This document shows, one piece after another, positions 8,452-17,607 of a DNA stretch of 64,000 bases. The notes under the pieces are model-generated. The model did not search any database, was not told the DNA's origin, and saw only the letters and a list, made by a program, of their open reading frames with translations. The translations under genes and the position numbers were made by a program. Source of the DNA: Eggerthella sinensis (GTDB lineage Bacteria > Actinomycetota > Coriobacteriia > Coriobacteriales > Eggerthellaceae); NCBI RefSeq assembly GCF_003339815.1, contig NZ_PPTT01000024.1, positions 1 through 64,000 of the forward strand, given 5' to 3'. Each line of letters starts with the position of its first letter. The stretch's first letter is position 1.

Positions 8452-8774
8452 ACTCAAACTCCTCCTCTCGTCCATGTGATACCCCTGTGAGCGGAAGGGG
8501 AAGGCGTCTCGTGAGGGAGGGATGGAAACCGCGAACGATCTGGGGGAACTTTGCGATTTCCTCGGGACGCCTTCCCGCTCCCAGCTCACCATTCACTCTA
8601 CGGAATCGCGGGGAGCGCAACTAGCAGCGCCGACACAAGTTGTACTTATCGTGCGAAACCTGCGCGCTTTCCCGCGATAGCGAAAAACCTTGCGCAGGAA
8701 ACATCCGGCAAGCGTCCGAGACGGGTTGGGATACAATAGGCCACGTCCGTGGAACGCGACGACAGGAGGGGTTC
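8452..8774. promoter_or_regulatory. divergent promoter region, molybdoenzyme operon / Crp-type regulator
   Basis: This gap holds no gene. TACAAT at 8732-8737 is a likely -10 for the rightward regulator. I see no convincing -35, and no Fnr-type operator that could be named with confidence. Confidence 0.4.
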
Positions 8775-9491
8775 GTGACGACCACGCAGGACTACGATGC
8801 CATTCTCATACCCACGCTTCCGTTCAAGAAGCTGAAGTTCGGCGACTACATCGACCAGGCGCGCAAGCGCAAGCTGTTCAAAGGCGAATACATCGACCTC
8901 GCCTGCGCCGACAAGGACGACCGCTACTTCTACTACATCGAAAAGGGTCAGATGAAATGCTGCTTCGAAAACGAAGACGGCATGCAGATCGTGCTCTACT
9001 ACCGCAACGAGGGCAATGCGTTCCAGTCGGAATACCGCCGGTTCGCCTCCATCGGGCAGAACCGGATGAAGTTCATCGCCACAAAGGACACCGTGGTGTT
9101 CGCCTTCACGCAGCACCAGCTGTTCGACATCGTGAGGGACGATTTCGAGCTGTTCGATGAACTTTTGTATGTGGTGCACATGAGCTTCGCCCAGATCGGC
9201 CACCGCATTGGCACCAGCGGCATCCACTCGTCGAGCAAGCGCATCCTCACGTGGCTGACGAAGCTGTGCGAAGTGCGCGAGCCCGACGAGCGCGGCGTGT
9301 ACGACATCGAGTGCAACCTCACCTTGCAGGCACTGTCGGACATCCTGTTGGTGCACATCACCACGTGCAGCAAGCTCATGACGGCGCTCGAGACGCAGGG
9401 TGTCGTCGAGCGCACGAAGAACCACCTGCTGGTGAAGGATTACGAGAAGCTGCTGGCCTACTGCAACGAGGAAAACCCCGTGCTGTATTAG
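8775..9491 (+). CDS. Crp/Fnr-family transcription regulator
   Basis: This is 238 residues from a GTG preceded by AGGAGGGG. The N-terminal half is a cyclic-nucleotide-binding-like beta barrel (FYYIEKGQMKCCFE, YYRNEGNAF), and the C-terminal half is a winged helix that begins around the SSKRILTWL segment. No Cys cluster of the Fnr type is seen at the N-terminus, so the signal is unknown. It diverges from the molybdoenzyme operon, which is its probable target. A longer open frame from 8640 is not used because it has no ribosome site. Confidence 0.8.
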   Translation: MTTTQDYDAILIPTLPFKKLKFGDYIDQARKRKLFKGEYIDLACADKDDRYFYYIEKGQMKCCFENEDGMQIVLYYRNEGNAFQSEYRRFASIGQNRMKFIATKDTVVFAFTQHQLFDIVRDDFELFDELLYVVHMSFAQIGHRIGTSGIHSSSKRILTWLTKLCEVREPDERGVYDIECNLTLQALSDILLVHITTCSKLMTALETQGVVERTKNHLLVKDYEKLLAYCNEENPVLY

Positions 9492-9536
9492 GCCCTACGC
9501 CGTCGCGGCCGCCGGTAGCGCCTGTTGAGAGGCACG

Positions 9537-10448
9537 TTAGAGCGACACGCGCAGACACGCGAATTCCTCATCGGTGAGGGTCCCGCCGGCAACTTGGCAC
9601 ACGCCGCCTGCCACGCGGTTCGCAAGCGCGAGCGCCGCTTCCCACGCGCGGCCCGCAGTGCGCGCAGCTGCAAGCGCGCCCAAGTGCGCGTCGCCGGCAC
9701 CGATGGTGTCCACGACCTGCACCGGCTCGGTGGGCACCACCACATGGCGCTCGCGTTCGAACACGTGCGCGCCCACGGCGCCCTCTGTGACGATCACCGC
9801 GTTGCCGCATGCCTCGACCAGGGCGAACCCCGCCTCCTCGAGCGACGATCGCCCCGTATACGAGCGCGCTTCCAAGTCGTTGAGGTGCCACACGGGATGC
9901 AGCGCGTTGATGCGCGCCGTCTTTTCGACCCCCACGCCCTCGATGCGCGGCCCGGGCGCGTAGTACAGCAGGATGTCGGGGTGCGCCTCGAAGAAGCCGA
10001 TGATGGCGTCGCCGCCCGCGCCCTCCACCTCGTAGCCGCTTGCGAAACCGCAGGCGAACCGCGACGCATCCACGCGCTCGAACCAGGCCTCCTCGAAGTG
10101 CCGCTCGACGCCGGGCAACGTGACCATGGTGCGCTCGCCGTTCGGCTCGACGAAGCACACGCAGCCGCCGCTGTCGCACGTGCCGAAGTGCGGCGCCTGC
10201 AGCCCGCGCGCATCGAGCTCGCGCTCGACGAAACCGGCGAAGATGCCCACGCCCACCGGCGCGAACAGCTCATGCGGCGCGCCGAGCTGCCTCATCACGT
10301 TCGCGGCGTTGAACGCGCACCCGCCAACCACGGCATGCGACTCGTCCACCACCACGCCCTCGCCCGACAACGGCAAGCGCCCAACCTGGCACACCATATC
10401 GACCATGATGGCCCCCACAGCCAGAACCGCATTCCCTTGCTCGGACAC
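9537..10448 (-). CDS. PfkB-family carbohydrate or nucleoside kinase
   Basis: This is 303 residues. The ribokinase fold signatures are visible: GGCAFNAANVMRQLG near the N-terminus and DTIGAGDAHLGAL near the C-terminus, with the catalytic Asp in GAGD. His replaces the usual Phe after that Asp. The start is the GTG at 10448 with GGGAG upstream. The phosphorylated substrate is unknown. It follows an APC permease on the same strand, with a 96-nt gap, so the two may be co-transcribed. Confidence 0.82.
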   Translation of the reverse strand: MSEQGNAVLAVGAIMVDMVCQVGRLPLSGEGVVVDESHAVVGGCAFNAANVMRQLGAPHELFAPVGVGIFAGFVERELDARGLQAPHFGTCDSGGCVCFVEPNGERTMVTLPGVERHFEEAWFERVDASRFACGFASGYEVEGAGGDAIIGFFEAHPDILLYYAPGPRIEGVGVEKTARINALHPVWHLNDLEARSYTGRSSLEEAGFALVEACGNAVIVTEGAVGAHVFERERHVVVPTEPVQVVDTIGAGDAHLGALAAARTAGRAWEAALALANRVAGGVCQVAGGTLTDEEFACLRVSL

Positions 10449-10544
10449 GACACGCTCCCTTCGCCGCACGAAACCAAAAACGGGCCCGAACGCATCGCCA
10501 TCGCGCACGTTCGGACCCGCCATCACTCAAAAACCTACTGCCCG

Positions 10545-11942
10545 TTACACGTCCAAATGCTTGAACGCTTCGGGGACTTCCTTGAAGCCCTTCGACTTCA
10601 CGGCGCCTATGATCAGGCCGATGATCAGCCAGGCGATGCCCACGCCGTACGTGGCGGCCTCGAACCCGGTGAACACGTATCCCAGGATGAAAATGCCGAT
10701 CCAGGGGCAGATCAGGTACATGAGCACGTCTTTCACCGACGTGCGCTGCTTCTGCTTCACGAAGAAGAACCAGAACACCGCGAAGTTCAGCAGGATGAAC
10801 GACGCAAGCGCGCCGAAGTTCACGAAGCCGGCCAGCGTGCCCATGTAGTCCTGCAGCGGCAGCGCCAGGCACAGCGTGACCACGCCCAGGAAGACGGATG
10901 CAACCCACGGCGTCTTGAACTTGGGATGCACCTTGCCGAACACGCGCGGGATCACGCCGTCGCGACCCATGGAGTACAGCAGGCGCGACGAGGCCATCTG
11001 CGCGTTGATGATGTTCGCGATACCCACGGCGATGATGTTCACCAGCAGCATGATCTTGTAGAACACCGGACCGCCCACCAGGTACACGGAATCGAAGAAG
11101 CCCATGTCGGGGTCGGTGGCCGCCCAGTCGGGCTGCACGATGGCGGCGATGTAGGTCTGCGCCACGAACACGACGATGATGATGGACAGCGCGATGATGA
11201 TGCCGCGGCCAATGTTCTTCTCCGGCTCGTGCGTTTCCTCAGCCAGCGTCGACATGCCGTCGAAGCCGAGGAACGACAGCGCGGCGATGGAGATGCCCGC
11301 CGCCACGAAGTGCGCGTCCACCTGGCCGGGCTGGTAAATCGGGTCGAGTACGAAGCCACCTGCACCGCCGCCGCCCAGCACGAAGTTCGTACCCAGCGCG
11401 ATGAATGCCACCACAGCCACGATCTCGACGACGAAGATAACCCAGTCCACGCCGCGGCTCATCTGGATGCCGCGGATGTTGACGAACGTGTTGAACGCGA
11501 TGAACGCGACGGCCCACAGCCACGCCGGGCTGCCCGGGATGAGCGCGATGCCCCAGTTCATCACCATGACGATGAGCAGGGACGGCACCAGGATGTAGTC
11601 GAGCAGGATCAGCCAGCCGGCGATGAAGCCCACGTGCGGGTTCATGCCGCGCTGCACGTAGGAGTACACGGAGCCCGCGATGGGGAACTTCTTGCTCATG
11701 CGCATGTAGCTCATGGCCGTGAACAGGATGGCCACGAAGCCGATGATGTACACGAGCGGCGTCATGCCGTGGCTGTTCTGCTGGATCGTGCCGAAAATGG
11801 ATTGCGGGGCGATGATCACCATGAACAGGACGCCGTACAGCACCACGTCCCACAGTCCCATGCCCCTTCGCAGCTCCTGCTTATAGCCGAACTGCTCGAT
11901 GTTCTCTCCGGACGCCTTCGCCGGAGCCTCGTTCTGTGCCAT
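10545..11942 (-). CDS. APC-superfamily amino acid permease
   Basis: This is 465 residues with about twelve membrane helices. The N-terminal part, including LYGVLFMVIIAPQSIFG and the following helix with PIAGSVYSYVQRG, matches the amino acid/polyamine/organocation family. The substrate is unknown. It is on the same strand as the upstream formamidase-like gene and the downstream sugar kinase. Co-localisation with an amidase suggests uptake of a nitrogen compound, but this is inference. Confidence 0.85.
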   Translation of the reverse strand: MAQNEAPAKASGENIEQFGYKQELRRGMGLWDVVLYGVLFMVIIAPQSIFGTIQQNSHGMTPLVYIIGFVAILFTAMSYMRMSKKFPIAGSVYSYVQRGMNPHVGFIAGWLILLDYILVPSLLIVMVMNWGIALIPGSPAWLWAVAFIAFNTFVNIRGIQMSRGVDWVIFVVEIVAVVAFIALGTNFVLGGGGAGGFVLDPIYQPGQVDAHFVAAGISIAALSFLGFDGMSTLAEETHEPEKNIGRGIIIALSIIIVVFVAQTYIAAIVQPDWAATDPDMGFFDSVYLVGGPVFYKIMLLVNIIAVGIANIINAQMASSRLLYSMGRDGVIPRVFGKVHPKFKTPWVASVFLGVVTLCLALPLQDYMGTLAGFVNFGALASFILLNFAVFWFFFVKQKQRTSVKDVLMYLICPWIGIFILGYVFTGFEAATYGVGIAWLIIGLIIGAVKSKGFKEVPEAFKHLDV

Positions 11943-12072
11943 CGCACCGCCCCCTTATACTCGTCTCGTTTCACGCAACCCCCGTTGCGCTTCGTCGGGT
12001 GCCACTTTACCACAGTAGAGTAGCACCCGCATCTCCCAACCACTATAGGTGCGCGTCGTTTCGTGCGCGCGC

Positions 12073-12978
12073 CTAACCCACCAGCGGCGGGAACTGCGGC
12101 AGCTTCGGCGTGCCGAAACGCAGGCTCAGCTGCACCTCGCACGGCTTGCATGCTTGGCTCAGTTCCACGTCGCTTTGCACCGACATGTACATGTACGTTT
12201 CCACCGCGTCCCAGCCCGTGATGCGCATGAGCAGGCGCTGCAGCTCTTTCGACGCGTTCATCAGGGCTTCGTCGAACTCCTGCGCGCTCGCGTTCACGTA
12301 CCACTTGCCCTGCGGGCCGAACGTTTCCAGCACGGGCCAGTTCAGCTCGAAGTTCTTCAGCAGCGACACCTTCACCGTGATCTCGGCGGCGATCTCGATG
12401 CCCGTGCCGCACAGCTCGGCGTCGCCCATCGTGGCGTGCACGTCTCCCATCTGCAGCAGCGCGCCCGGCACGCGCACGGGGAAGTACATGCGCGTCCCCT
12501 TCGTGACCAGCTTGTTGTCCAGGTTGCCGCCATGCGCGCCCACGAAACCGTCGATGACGTCCTCGCCGTCGGGCGCGGTGCCGATGACGCCGATCATGGG
12601 GTCGATGGGGAACTTCACGCCGTTGAAGTCGGCCATGCCGCCCTCGATGGGGATGATCTTGCTGCGATAGTCCGTGGTCTCGAACAGCGGTCCGCAGTGG
12701 TCGTCGGTGGCGATGACGCCCTGATCGGCCACGACGATGTCGTAGATGTCCACCACCAGCACGTCGCCCGGCTCGGCGCCTTCCACGTACACGGGGCCGG
12801 CCGCCGGGTTCGTGAACCCGTACGAGAAGTTGAGGTCCTTCATGGTCACGTCTTCGGAGGGGATGCGCCCGGCGAAACAGTCCTGCGTCTTGAACAGCAG
12901 CACCTCGCCTGGCTGCGCGGTATAGCACGGCGCGTTGTCCTTGGAAAACTTGATGACCTGATCTTCGATAACCTGCAT
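12073..12978 (-). CDS. acetamidase/formamidase family protein
   Basis: This is 301 residues beginning MQVIEDQVIKFS, with AGAGGAGG just upstream. The family core is visible as the beta-rich GDVLVVDIYDI segment, the DHCGPLFE region and the GDVHATMGDAE metal-site region, all typical of FmdA-type hydrolases. It would hydrolyse short-chain amides to ammonia and an acid. The in-frame ATG at 13011 lacks a ribosome site. Confidence 0.85.
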   Translation of the reverse strand: MQVIEDQVIKFSKDNAPCYTAQPGEVLLFKTQDCFAGRIPSEDVTMKDLNFSYGFTNPAAGPVYVEGAEPGDVLVVDIYDIVVADQGVIATDDHCGPLFETTDYRSKIIPIEGGMADFNGVKFPIDPMIGVIGTAPDGEDVIDGFVGAHGGNLDNKLVTKGTRMYFPVRVPGALLQMGDVHATMGDAELCGTGIEIAAEITVKVSLLKNFELNWPVLETFGPQGKWYVNASAQEFDEALMNASKELQRLLMRITGWDAVETYMYMSVQSDVELSQACKPCEVQLSLRFGTPKLPQFPPLVG

Positions 12979-13156
12979 AATGCCTCCTCTAGTTGATGGC
13001 GCGCTCGCCAACGCATGGTGCGGTTAGTATACCGCTGCGCCTTCGCTTTCTCTCGCGCAACCGATGACCAACAATGCGCGCTCCCCGCACCCGAAACGCG
13101 GTATGGTGAAGCGGAGCGCCGCGCTCACGACGCGGCAGACGTCGAGAGGAGCCTCC

Positions 13157-13585
13157 ATGAGCGAACCGCATGCCACCGACATCGCCGATGCCACCGACAA
13201 CCTGTGCCTCGTCGAAGGGCATCTGCCCGTAGACGAGACGGTCCGCCGCCTCAAGAGCGCGTTGGAAGCGCGTTCCATTCCCGTGTTCGCCACGTTCGAC
13301 CACGCCCAGAACGCCGAAGAGGCGGGGCTCGACCTGCGACCGACCACGGTGGTCGTGTTCGGCGCGCCCCAGGTGGGCACCGCCCTCATGCAGGCGAACC
13401 AGCGCTTCTCGATCGAGCTGCCCCTGCGTCTGTCCGTATGGGAAGACGCAGCCGGACGCACGTGGCTCGCGTTTCCCCGCATGAGCGCGCTTGCGGCTCG
13501 GTACGACCTCGGCAACCTGCCGGCCATTCCCAAGATGCAAGCGCTCCTGGAGAGCCTGGCCGCCGAAGCCGCAGGCAGCCGGTAG
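13157..13585 (+). CDS. DUF302-domain protein
   Basis: This is 142 residues from the ATG at 13157 with GAGAGGAG upstream. The central segment (TFDHAQNAEEAGLDLRPTTV, then VVFGAPQVGTALM) is characteristic of DUF302, a small alpha/beta domain of unknown role. No signal peptide or membrane helix is seen. It stands alone and converges on the NSS transporter. Confidence 0.85.
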   Translation: MSEPHATDIADATDNLCLVEGHLPVDETVRRLKSALEARSIPVFATFDHAQNAEEAGLDLRPTTVVVFGAPQVGTALMQANQRFSIELPLRLSVWEDAAGRTWLAFPRMSALAARYDLGNLPAIPKMQALLESLAAEAAGSR

Positions 13586-13606
13586 TCGCGGGCTACGACT
13601 ACCGGC
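13578..13606. terminator. stem-loop between convergent genes
   Basis: GCCGGTAGTCG and CGACTACCGGC form a perfect 11-bp stem with a 7-nt loop that overlaps the DUF302 stop codon. No T-run follows on either strand. Confidence 0.45.
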
Positions 13607-13617
13607 GCCCCCCTTCG

Positions 13618-15066
13618 CTACGCCATGCCCAACCAGGTGGCGAACTTCGGCACGTAGCCCATCACGAAGATCACGATGATGAGCACCGGAATGCCGAACT
13701 TGAGCCATAGGCGCGACCACGCCGGGAACCGCAAGCCCTTGCCCGTATCGGCCTCGGCCAGGAAGTTGTCCCAGCCCCAGCCGCCCTTCGTCACGCAGAA
13801 CAGCACGTACAGCAGGCTGCCCAGCGGCAGCAGGTTGTTCGACACGATGAAGTCCTCGATGGACTGGATGTCGCCGATGGCCGGAATCTGCACGCCCGCC
13901 AGCACGTTGAACCCGAGCGCGCACGGCAGGCTGAGCACCGTCACGATGAGGGCGGTGCGGGCGACGGCCGTCTTGCGCGACCAGCCCCACTTGTCCATGG
14001 ACCAGCTGATGAGGTTCTCGAACACCGCAATGATGGTGGACAGCGCGGCGAAGCTCATGAACACGAAGAACAGCGCGCCCCACAGCTGACCGAGCGGCAT
14101 CTGGTTGAACACGCTGGGCAGCGTGACGAACACGAGGCCCGGGCCGCTGTCGGGCTGCACGGAGAACGCGAAGCACGCCGGGAAGATGATGAGGCCGGCC
14201 ACGAGGGCAACCGCCGTGTCGAGGCCGCAGATGCGCAGCGCCTCGCCCGTGAGCGAGCGCTCCTTGCCGATGTAGCTGCCGAAAATTTCCATGGCCGAGA
14301 TGCCCAGCGACAGCGTGAAGAACGCCTGGCCCATGGCCGCGTACACGGCATCGCCGAATGTGGCCCACTGCTCGGCCGACGTCGCGCCCGCGAACAGCTT
14401 GCCGAAGTCGGGAATGAGGTAGAACTTGAGGCCCTCGAGGCCGCCCGGCAGCGTGACCGCGCGCACCACGAGCAGCGCCATGATGGCCAGCAGGCAGATC
14501 ATCATCACCTTCGTGATGCGCTCGACGCCCTTCTGCAACCCCAGGCTGCACACGAGAAAGCCCAGCACGATGACCACGAGCATCCACCCCACGAGCTCGG
14601 TGGGGTTCGCCAGCATGTCGTTGAACACGGCGCCGACGCCCGCGCTGTCCAGGCCGTTGAACGCGCCCGTGCCCATCTTCACCACGAACGACAGCATCCA
14701 GCCGCCCACCGTGGTGTAGAACATCATGAGCACCATGCACCCGATGTAGCCCCACCACGAAAACCAATGCCACTTCCGCGAGGGCTGCAGCGTGTCGAAC
14801 GCCACCGCCGAACTCTTCTGGCTCGCGCGGCCCACGGCGAATTCCATCACCATGACCGGCAAGCCCAAAATGACGAGGAACACGAGGTACATGAGCACGA
14901 AGGCCGCGCCGCCGTACTCGCCCGTGATGTAGGGGAAGCGCCACACGTTGCCCAGCCCGATGGCACAGCCCGCAGAAATCAAGATGAAGCCCAGTCGCGA
15001 GCCGAACCGCTCGCGGTTGACGACTCCCTCCGAGGGGGCGCTTGCCCGATCGGTCCCGTTACCCAT
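13618..15066 (-). CDS. neurotransmitter:sodium symporter (NSS) family transporter
   Basis: This is 482 residues with eleven or twelve helices. The first helix carries GCAIGLGNVWRFPYITG, the sodium and substrate site of LeuT-like transporters, and the second the conserved VMEFAVGRASQ. It imports an amino acid-like solute with Na+. The ATG at 15066 has GAGAGG 7 nt upstream. A second ATG two codons earlier (15072) is possible. Confidence 0.9.
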   Translation of the reverse strand: MGNGTDRASAPSEGVVNRERFGSRLGFILISAGCAIGLGNVWRFPYITGEYGGAAFVLMYLVFLVILGLPVMVMEFAVGRASQKSSAVAFDTLQPSRKWHWFSWWGYIGCMVLMMFYTTVGGWMLSFVVKMGTGAFNGLDSAGVGAVFNDMLANPTELVGWMLVVIVLGFLVCSLGLQKGVERITKVMMICLLAIMALLVVRAVTLPGGLEGLKFYLIPDFGKLFAGATSAEQWATFGDAVYAAMGQAFFTLSLGISAMEIFGSYIGKERSLTGEALRICGLDTAVALVAGLIIFPACFAFSVQPDSGPGLVFVTLPSVFNQMPLGQLWGALFFVFMSFAALSTIIAVFENLISWSMDKWGWSRKTAVARTALIVTVLSLPCALGFNVLAGVQIPAIGDIQSIEDFIVSNNLLPLGSLLYVLFCVTKGGWGWDNFLAEADTGKGLRFPAWSRLWLKFGIPVLIIVIFVMGYVPKFATWLGMA

Positions 15067-15086
15067 TAGCATACCTCTCCCGCAGG

Positions 15087-15137
15087 TTCTTGCACAAAAT
15101 TGCTCGTAAGCAAAACGTTACGATTGTAGCGCAAGAA
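15087..15137 (-). promoter_or_regulatory. promoter and possible operator of the NSS transporter
   Basis: TACAAT (15128-15123 on the minus strand) is a likely -10. It lies inside nested inverted repeats: outer TTCTTGC / GCAAGAA (15087-15093 and 15131-15137) and inner TTGCT / AGCAA (15100-15113). Confidence 0.45.
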
Positions 15138-15211
15138 TTGCGAGGATGGGACCCGAGCTGCTAGTTCACCGCGTCAACGACGAAAAGCGAGGCTTCCTGA
15201 TTCAAAACATG

Positions 15212-15760
15212 CTACTGCATCTCTTTCATGGCGCTTGATAGCCAGAGGCTGATCAGCAGGTCGGCGATGCCCTTCACGATGAGCAGCACGCCCAGCACCA
15301 GCACGAACATCACGGTGGTGTCGAAGGGGTTGACGATGATGACGACGCCGCCCAGCGCGATGATGATGCCGGCGATGAGCGCCGCCACCCACATGCCGCC
15401 CTGATAGCGCCGCAGCTCCATCGCGCGCACGGCGTTCACCACACCGCCGATGACCAGCAGCAGGCCCAGGATGAGCGAGAAGAAACCGGCAACCGCTTCC
15501 GGAAACACGAACACCACAAGCGCGAGAGCAAGCAACAGCACGCCGCTTGCCAGCGCGCCGAACGAACCCGAGCGGTCGCCCTTCGTGCGGAAGTAGGCAA
15601 TCAGCGACACGACGCCCGTCACCGCCAGGTAGAGCGCCAGCAGATAGACGATGGTGATCACCGTGATGTCGGGCCAAAACGCCAGCAGCACGCCCAGCGC
15701 AATGGACAGGATGGCCTGCGCGATGATATTGGAACGAACAGCCTTGAGAAACGATGTCAT
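15212..15760 (-). CDS. HdeD-family (DUF308) membrane protein
   Basis: This is 182 residues with six predicted helices arranged as repeated pairs. GVLLAFWPDITVITIVYLLA and a later repeat (GVVIIVNPFDTTV) fit the HdeD/DUF308 pattern. The family is linked to acid or general stress in enterobacteria, but its role here is unknown. GGAGG lies 5 nt before the ATG at 15760. Confidence 0.8.
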   Translation of the reverse strand: MTSFLKAVRSNIIAQAILSIALGVLLAFWPDITVITIVYLLALYLAVTGVVSLIAYFRTKGDRSGSFGALASGVLLLALALVVFVFPEAVAGFFSLILGLLLVIGGVVNAVRAMELRRYQGGMWVAALIAGIIIALGGVVIIVNPFDTTVMFVLVLGVLLIVKGIADLLISLWLSSAMKEMQ

Positions 15761-15898
15761 AGGAGCCTCCGTTACGTACAACCGAAGAATGCGTCCTCTT
15801 ATCATAGAACGTCAGGATGGCGAAGAGGAGGTCATCTGCGTAACGGGTTTCCGACGTTACGCGATTGGCAACGCCGCCGCGCGTTCGCTGCGATCGCC

Positions 15899-15904
15899 TA
15901 TAAT
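15899..15904 (+). promoter_or_regulatory. -10 element upstream of the membrane LuxR gene
   Basis: This is a perfect TATAAT, 55 nt before the start codon. No good -35 is seen, so an activator may be needed. Confidence 0.5.
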
Positions 15905-15959
15905 GGTGCGATCGCACGACGCGAACGCCGCCGGGGCGCGGCGACACGACGGAGGGGAT

Positions 15960-17453
15960 ATGACACCAGGGAGACAGCTGATCGATGTGACCTCGGGCGC
16001 GGCTCGCCGGCCGTTCCTCGTTGCCGTCCTTGGGTTCGCCCTGCTCTACGCGGTGTGCGTGTCGTTTTTCTACTCGAGCTGGCTGGTGGGACAGCCGGAC
16101 TTTTCCGTGACGATGTTCGACAACGCGCTGAACCCGTCCATCTTCCTCGCATCGGTGCTGTTCTCGTTCATCGTGGGGGCGAAGCTGCCGGTGAAGCGCC
16201 TGCCGCTGCTCGTCGTGGGATACGTCGCGTTCGCGGCGGCCATCGGCGGCATGATCGCTGCCGCCCTCACCGGGGCCGCACCCGGCCTCGTGTCGGGAGC
16301 AGCCATCGCCGCCGGGGTGGGCATGGGCTTCGTCATGCCGTTTTACTTCGAGCTGTTCGCACCGTACTCGTCGCGCGCGATTGCCGCAGCCTGCGGGATG
16401 ATGTCGTTGGGCGGCATGGCCATCGCCATGGTGGCCGACCTGCTTCCGTCGCCGGTGGGCTTCGCGCTGTACGCCGCATGCCTTGCGGGGTCGGCCTGCT
16501 GCTTCGCGTATGCCGCGCGTCGACGGGAGGGGGCGGGAGCGGGAGCTACGACGGCCCCGGCGGCGGGCGGCACGGCCGCTTCCCCGGCCTCGGCGCCCGC
16601 CGGCAAGGCGCTCTCGCGGCGGGACTTCCTCGACGTGTTCCTCGTGTCGGGCATCTGCACGTTCGCGCTGTCCATCGTGTACGGCATCGTGGACACCGCC
16701 GCCATGGGAGGCAGCTTCTCGCCCGAGGTTTCGCTGCTCATCTCGCAGTTTGGCGGCATCGCCGCCGCCATCGTGTTCCTGCTGTACTTCGGCACGCGGT
16801 CGAACCCTTCGCCGTCGCTGCTGTTCAACGTGGTGTTCGGCATTCTGGCCACGGGCATCCTGTTTCTGCCCTTCCTTTCGGGCGACTACGCCGTCTCGCT
16901 CAACATTCTGGCCGCGGCCGGGTGGAAGCTCGTCATGCTATCGTTGTTCTTCCTCGTGGTGGTCACGTACGCCCACGACGGAAAGCGGCTGCTCGTGGGC
17001 ATTTCGCTGGCGTACGCGCTGCCGCGCCTGGGGCTGTTCATCGGCCAGAACATCGCGCTGTTTCTGGGCATCGGCAGCACGGCCGACTTCGTGCGCATGA
17101 CCGCCGTGACGTTCTTCCTGCTGTACCTCGTGCTCATGGTTATCTGGATGGTGAACTCGCACGAACGCAAGAAGGCCGTGGCGCAGGCGCGCGTGGCCGA
17201 CGAGTTGCTGGACCGCATGGCCCACGAGCAGCAGGACGTGCGCCGCGCGCGCTGCGACGTGTTGGCCGACGAGCACGGGCTGACGAATCGCGAGAAGGAC
17301 ATCCTCTATCTGCTGGCGCAGGGCCGCGACCTCGCATTCATCTGCGAGACGCTGTTCCTGTCGAAGAACACGGTGAAGAGCTATCAGAAAACCATCTACG
17401 CGAAGCTTGACGTGCACAGCAAGCAGGAGATCATCGACCGCACGCAAGATTAA
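15960..17453 (+). CDS. LuxR-type regulator with multi-helix membrane N-terminus
   Basis: This is 497 residues. About twelve hydrophobic helices occupy residues 20-400. A C-terminal LuxR/GerE helix-turn-helix follows (GLTNREKDILYLLAQGRD, then FLSKNTVKSYQKTIYAKL). GGAGGGG lies next to the ATG at 15960. Such proteins are numerous in Eggerthella and usually sit beside secreted oxidoreductases or transporters. The membrane part is thought to sense a ligand. The downstream flavoprotein gene is the likely target. Confidence 0.88.
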   Translation: MTPGRQLIDVTSGAARRPFLVAVLGFALLYAVCVSFFYSSWLVGQPDFSVTMFDNALNPSIFLASVLFSFIVGAKLPVKRLPLLVVGYVAFAAAIGGMIAAALTGAAPGLVSGAAIAAGVGMGFVMPFYFELFAPYSSRAIAAACGMMSLGGMAIAMVADLLPSPVGFALYAACLAGSACCFAYAARRREGAGAGATTAPAAGGTAASPASAPAGKALSRRDFLDVFLVSGICTFALSIVYGIVDTAAMGGSFSPEVSLLISQFGGIAAAIVFLLYFGTRSNPSPSLLFNVVFGILATGILFLPFLSGDYAVSLNILAAAGWKLVMLSLFFLVVVTYAHDGKRLLVGISLAYALPRLGLFIGQNIALFLGIGSTADFVRMTAVTFFLLYLVLMVIWMVNSHERKKAVAQARVADELLDRMAHEQQDVRRARCDVLADEHGLTNREKDILYLLAQGRDLAFICETLFLSKNTVKSYQKTIYAKLDVHSKQEIIDRTQD

Positions 17454-17471
17454 GCGTTTCCCCAGGTCGAG

Positions 17472-17519
17472 CACCCCACCTCAAGGGGGGTTTCGACATT
17501 TCCCGCTCCAGGTGGGGTG
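17472..17519. promoter_or_regulatory. inverted repeat between LuxR gene and flavoprotein gene
   Basis: CACCCCACCT and AGGTGGGGTG are perfect 10-bp arms separated by 28 bases. They lie 89 nt before the flavoprotein start. This could be the operator for the neighbouring LuxR protein or a weak terminator. No T-run follows. Confidence 0.5.
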
Positions 17520-17607
17520 TGCGCGCCCCCGCCCGCGCCTATGGTGAACTCCAGAGCAGCACGTTGGAGGAACGTGCTCGGATCATCGATCGAGGAGGAT
17601 GCATCAC

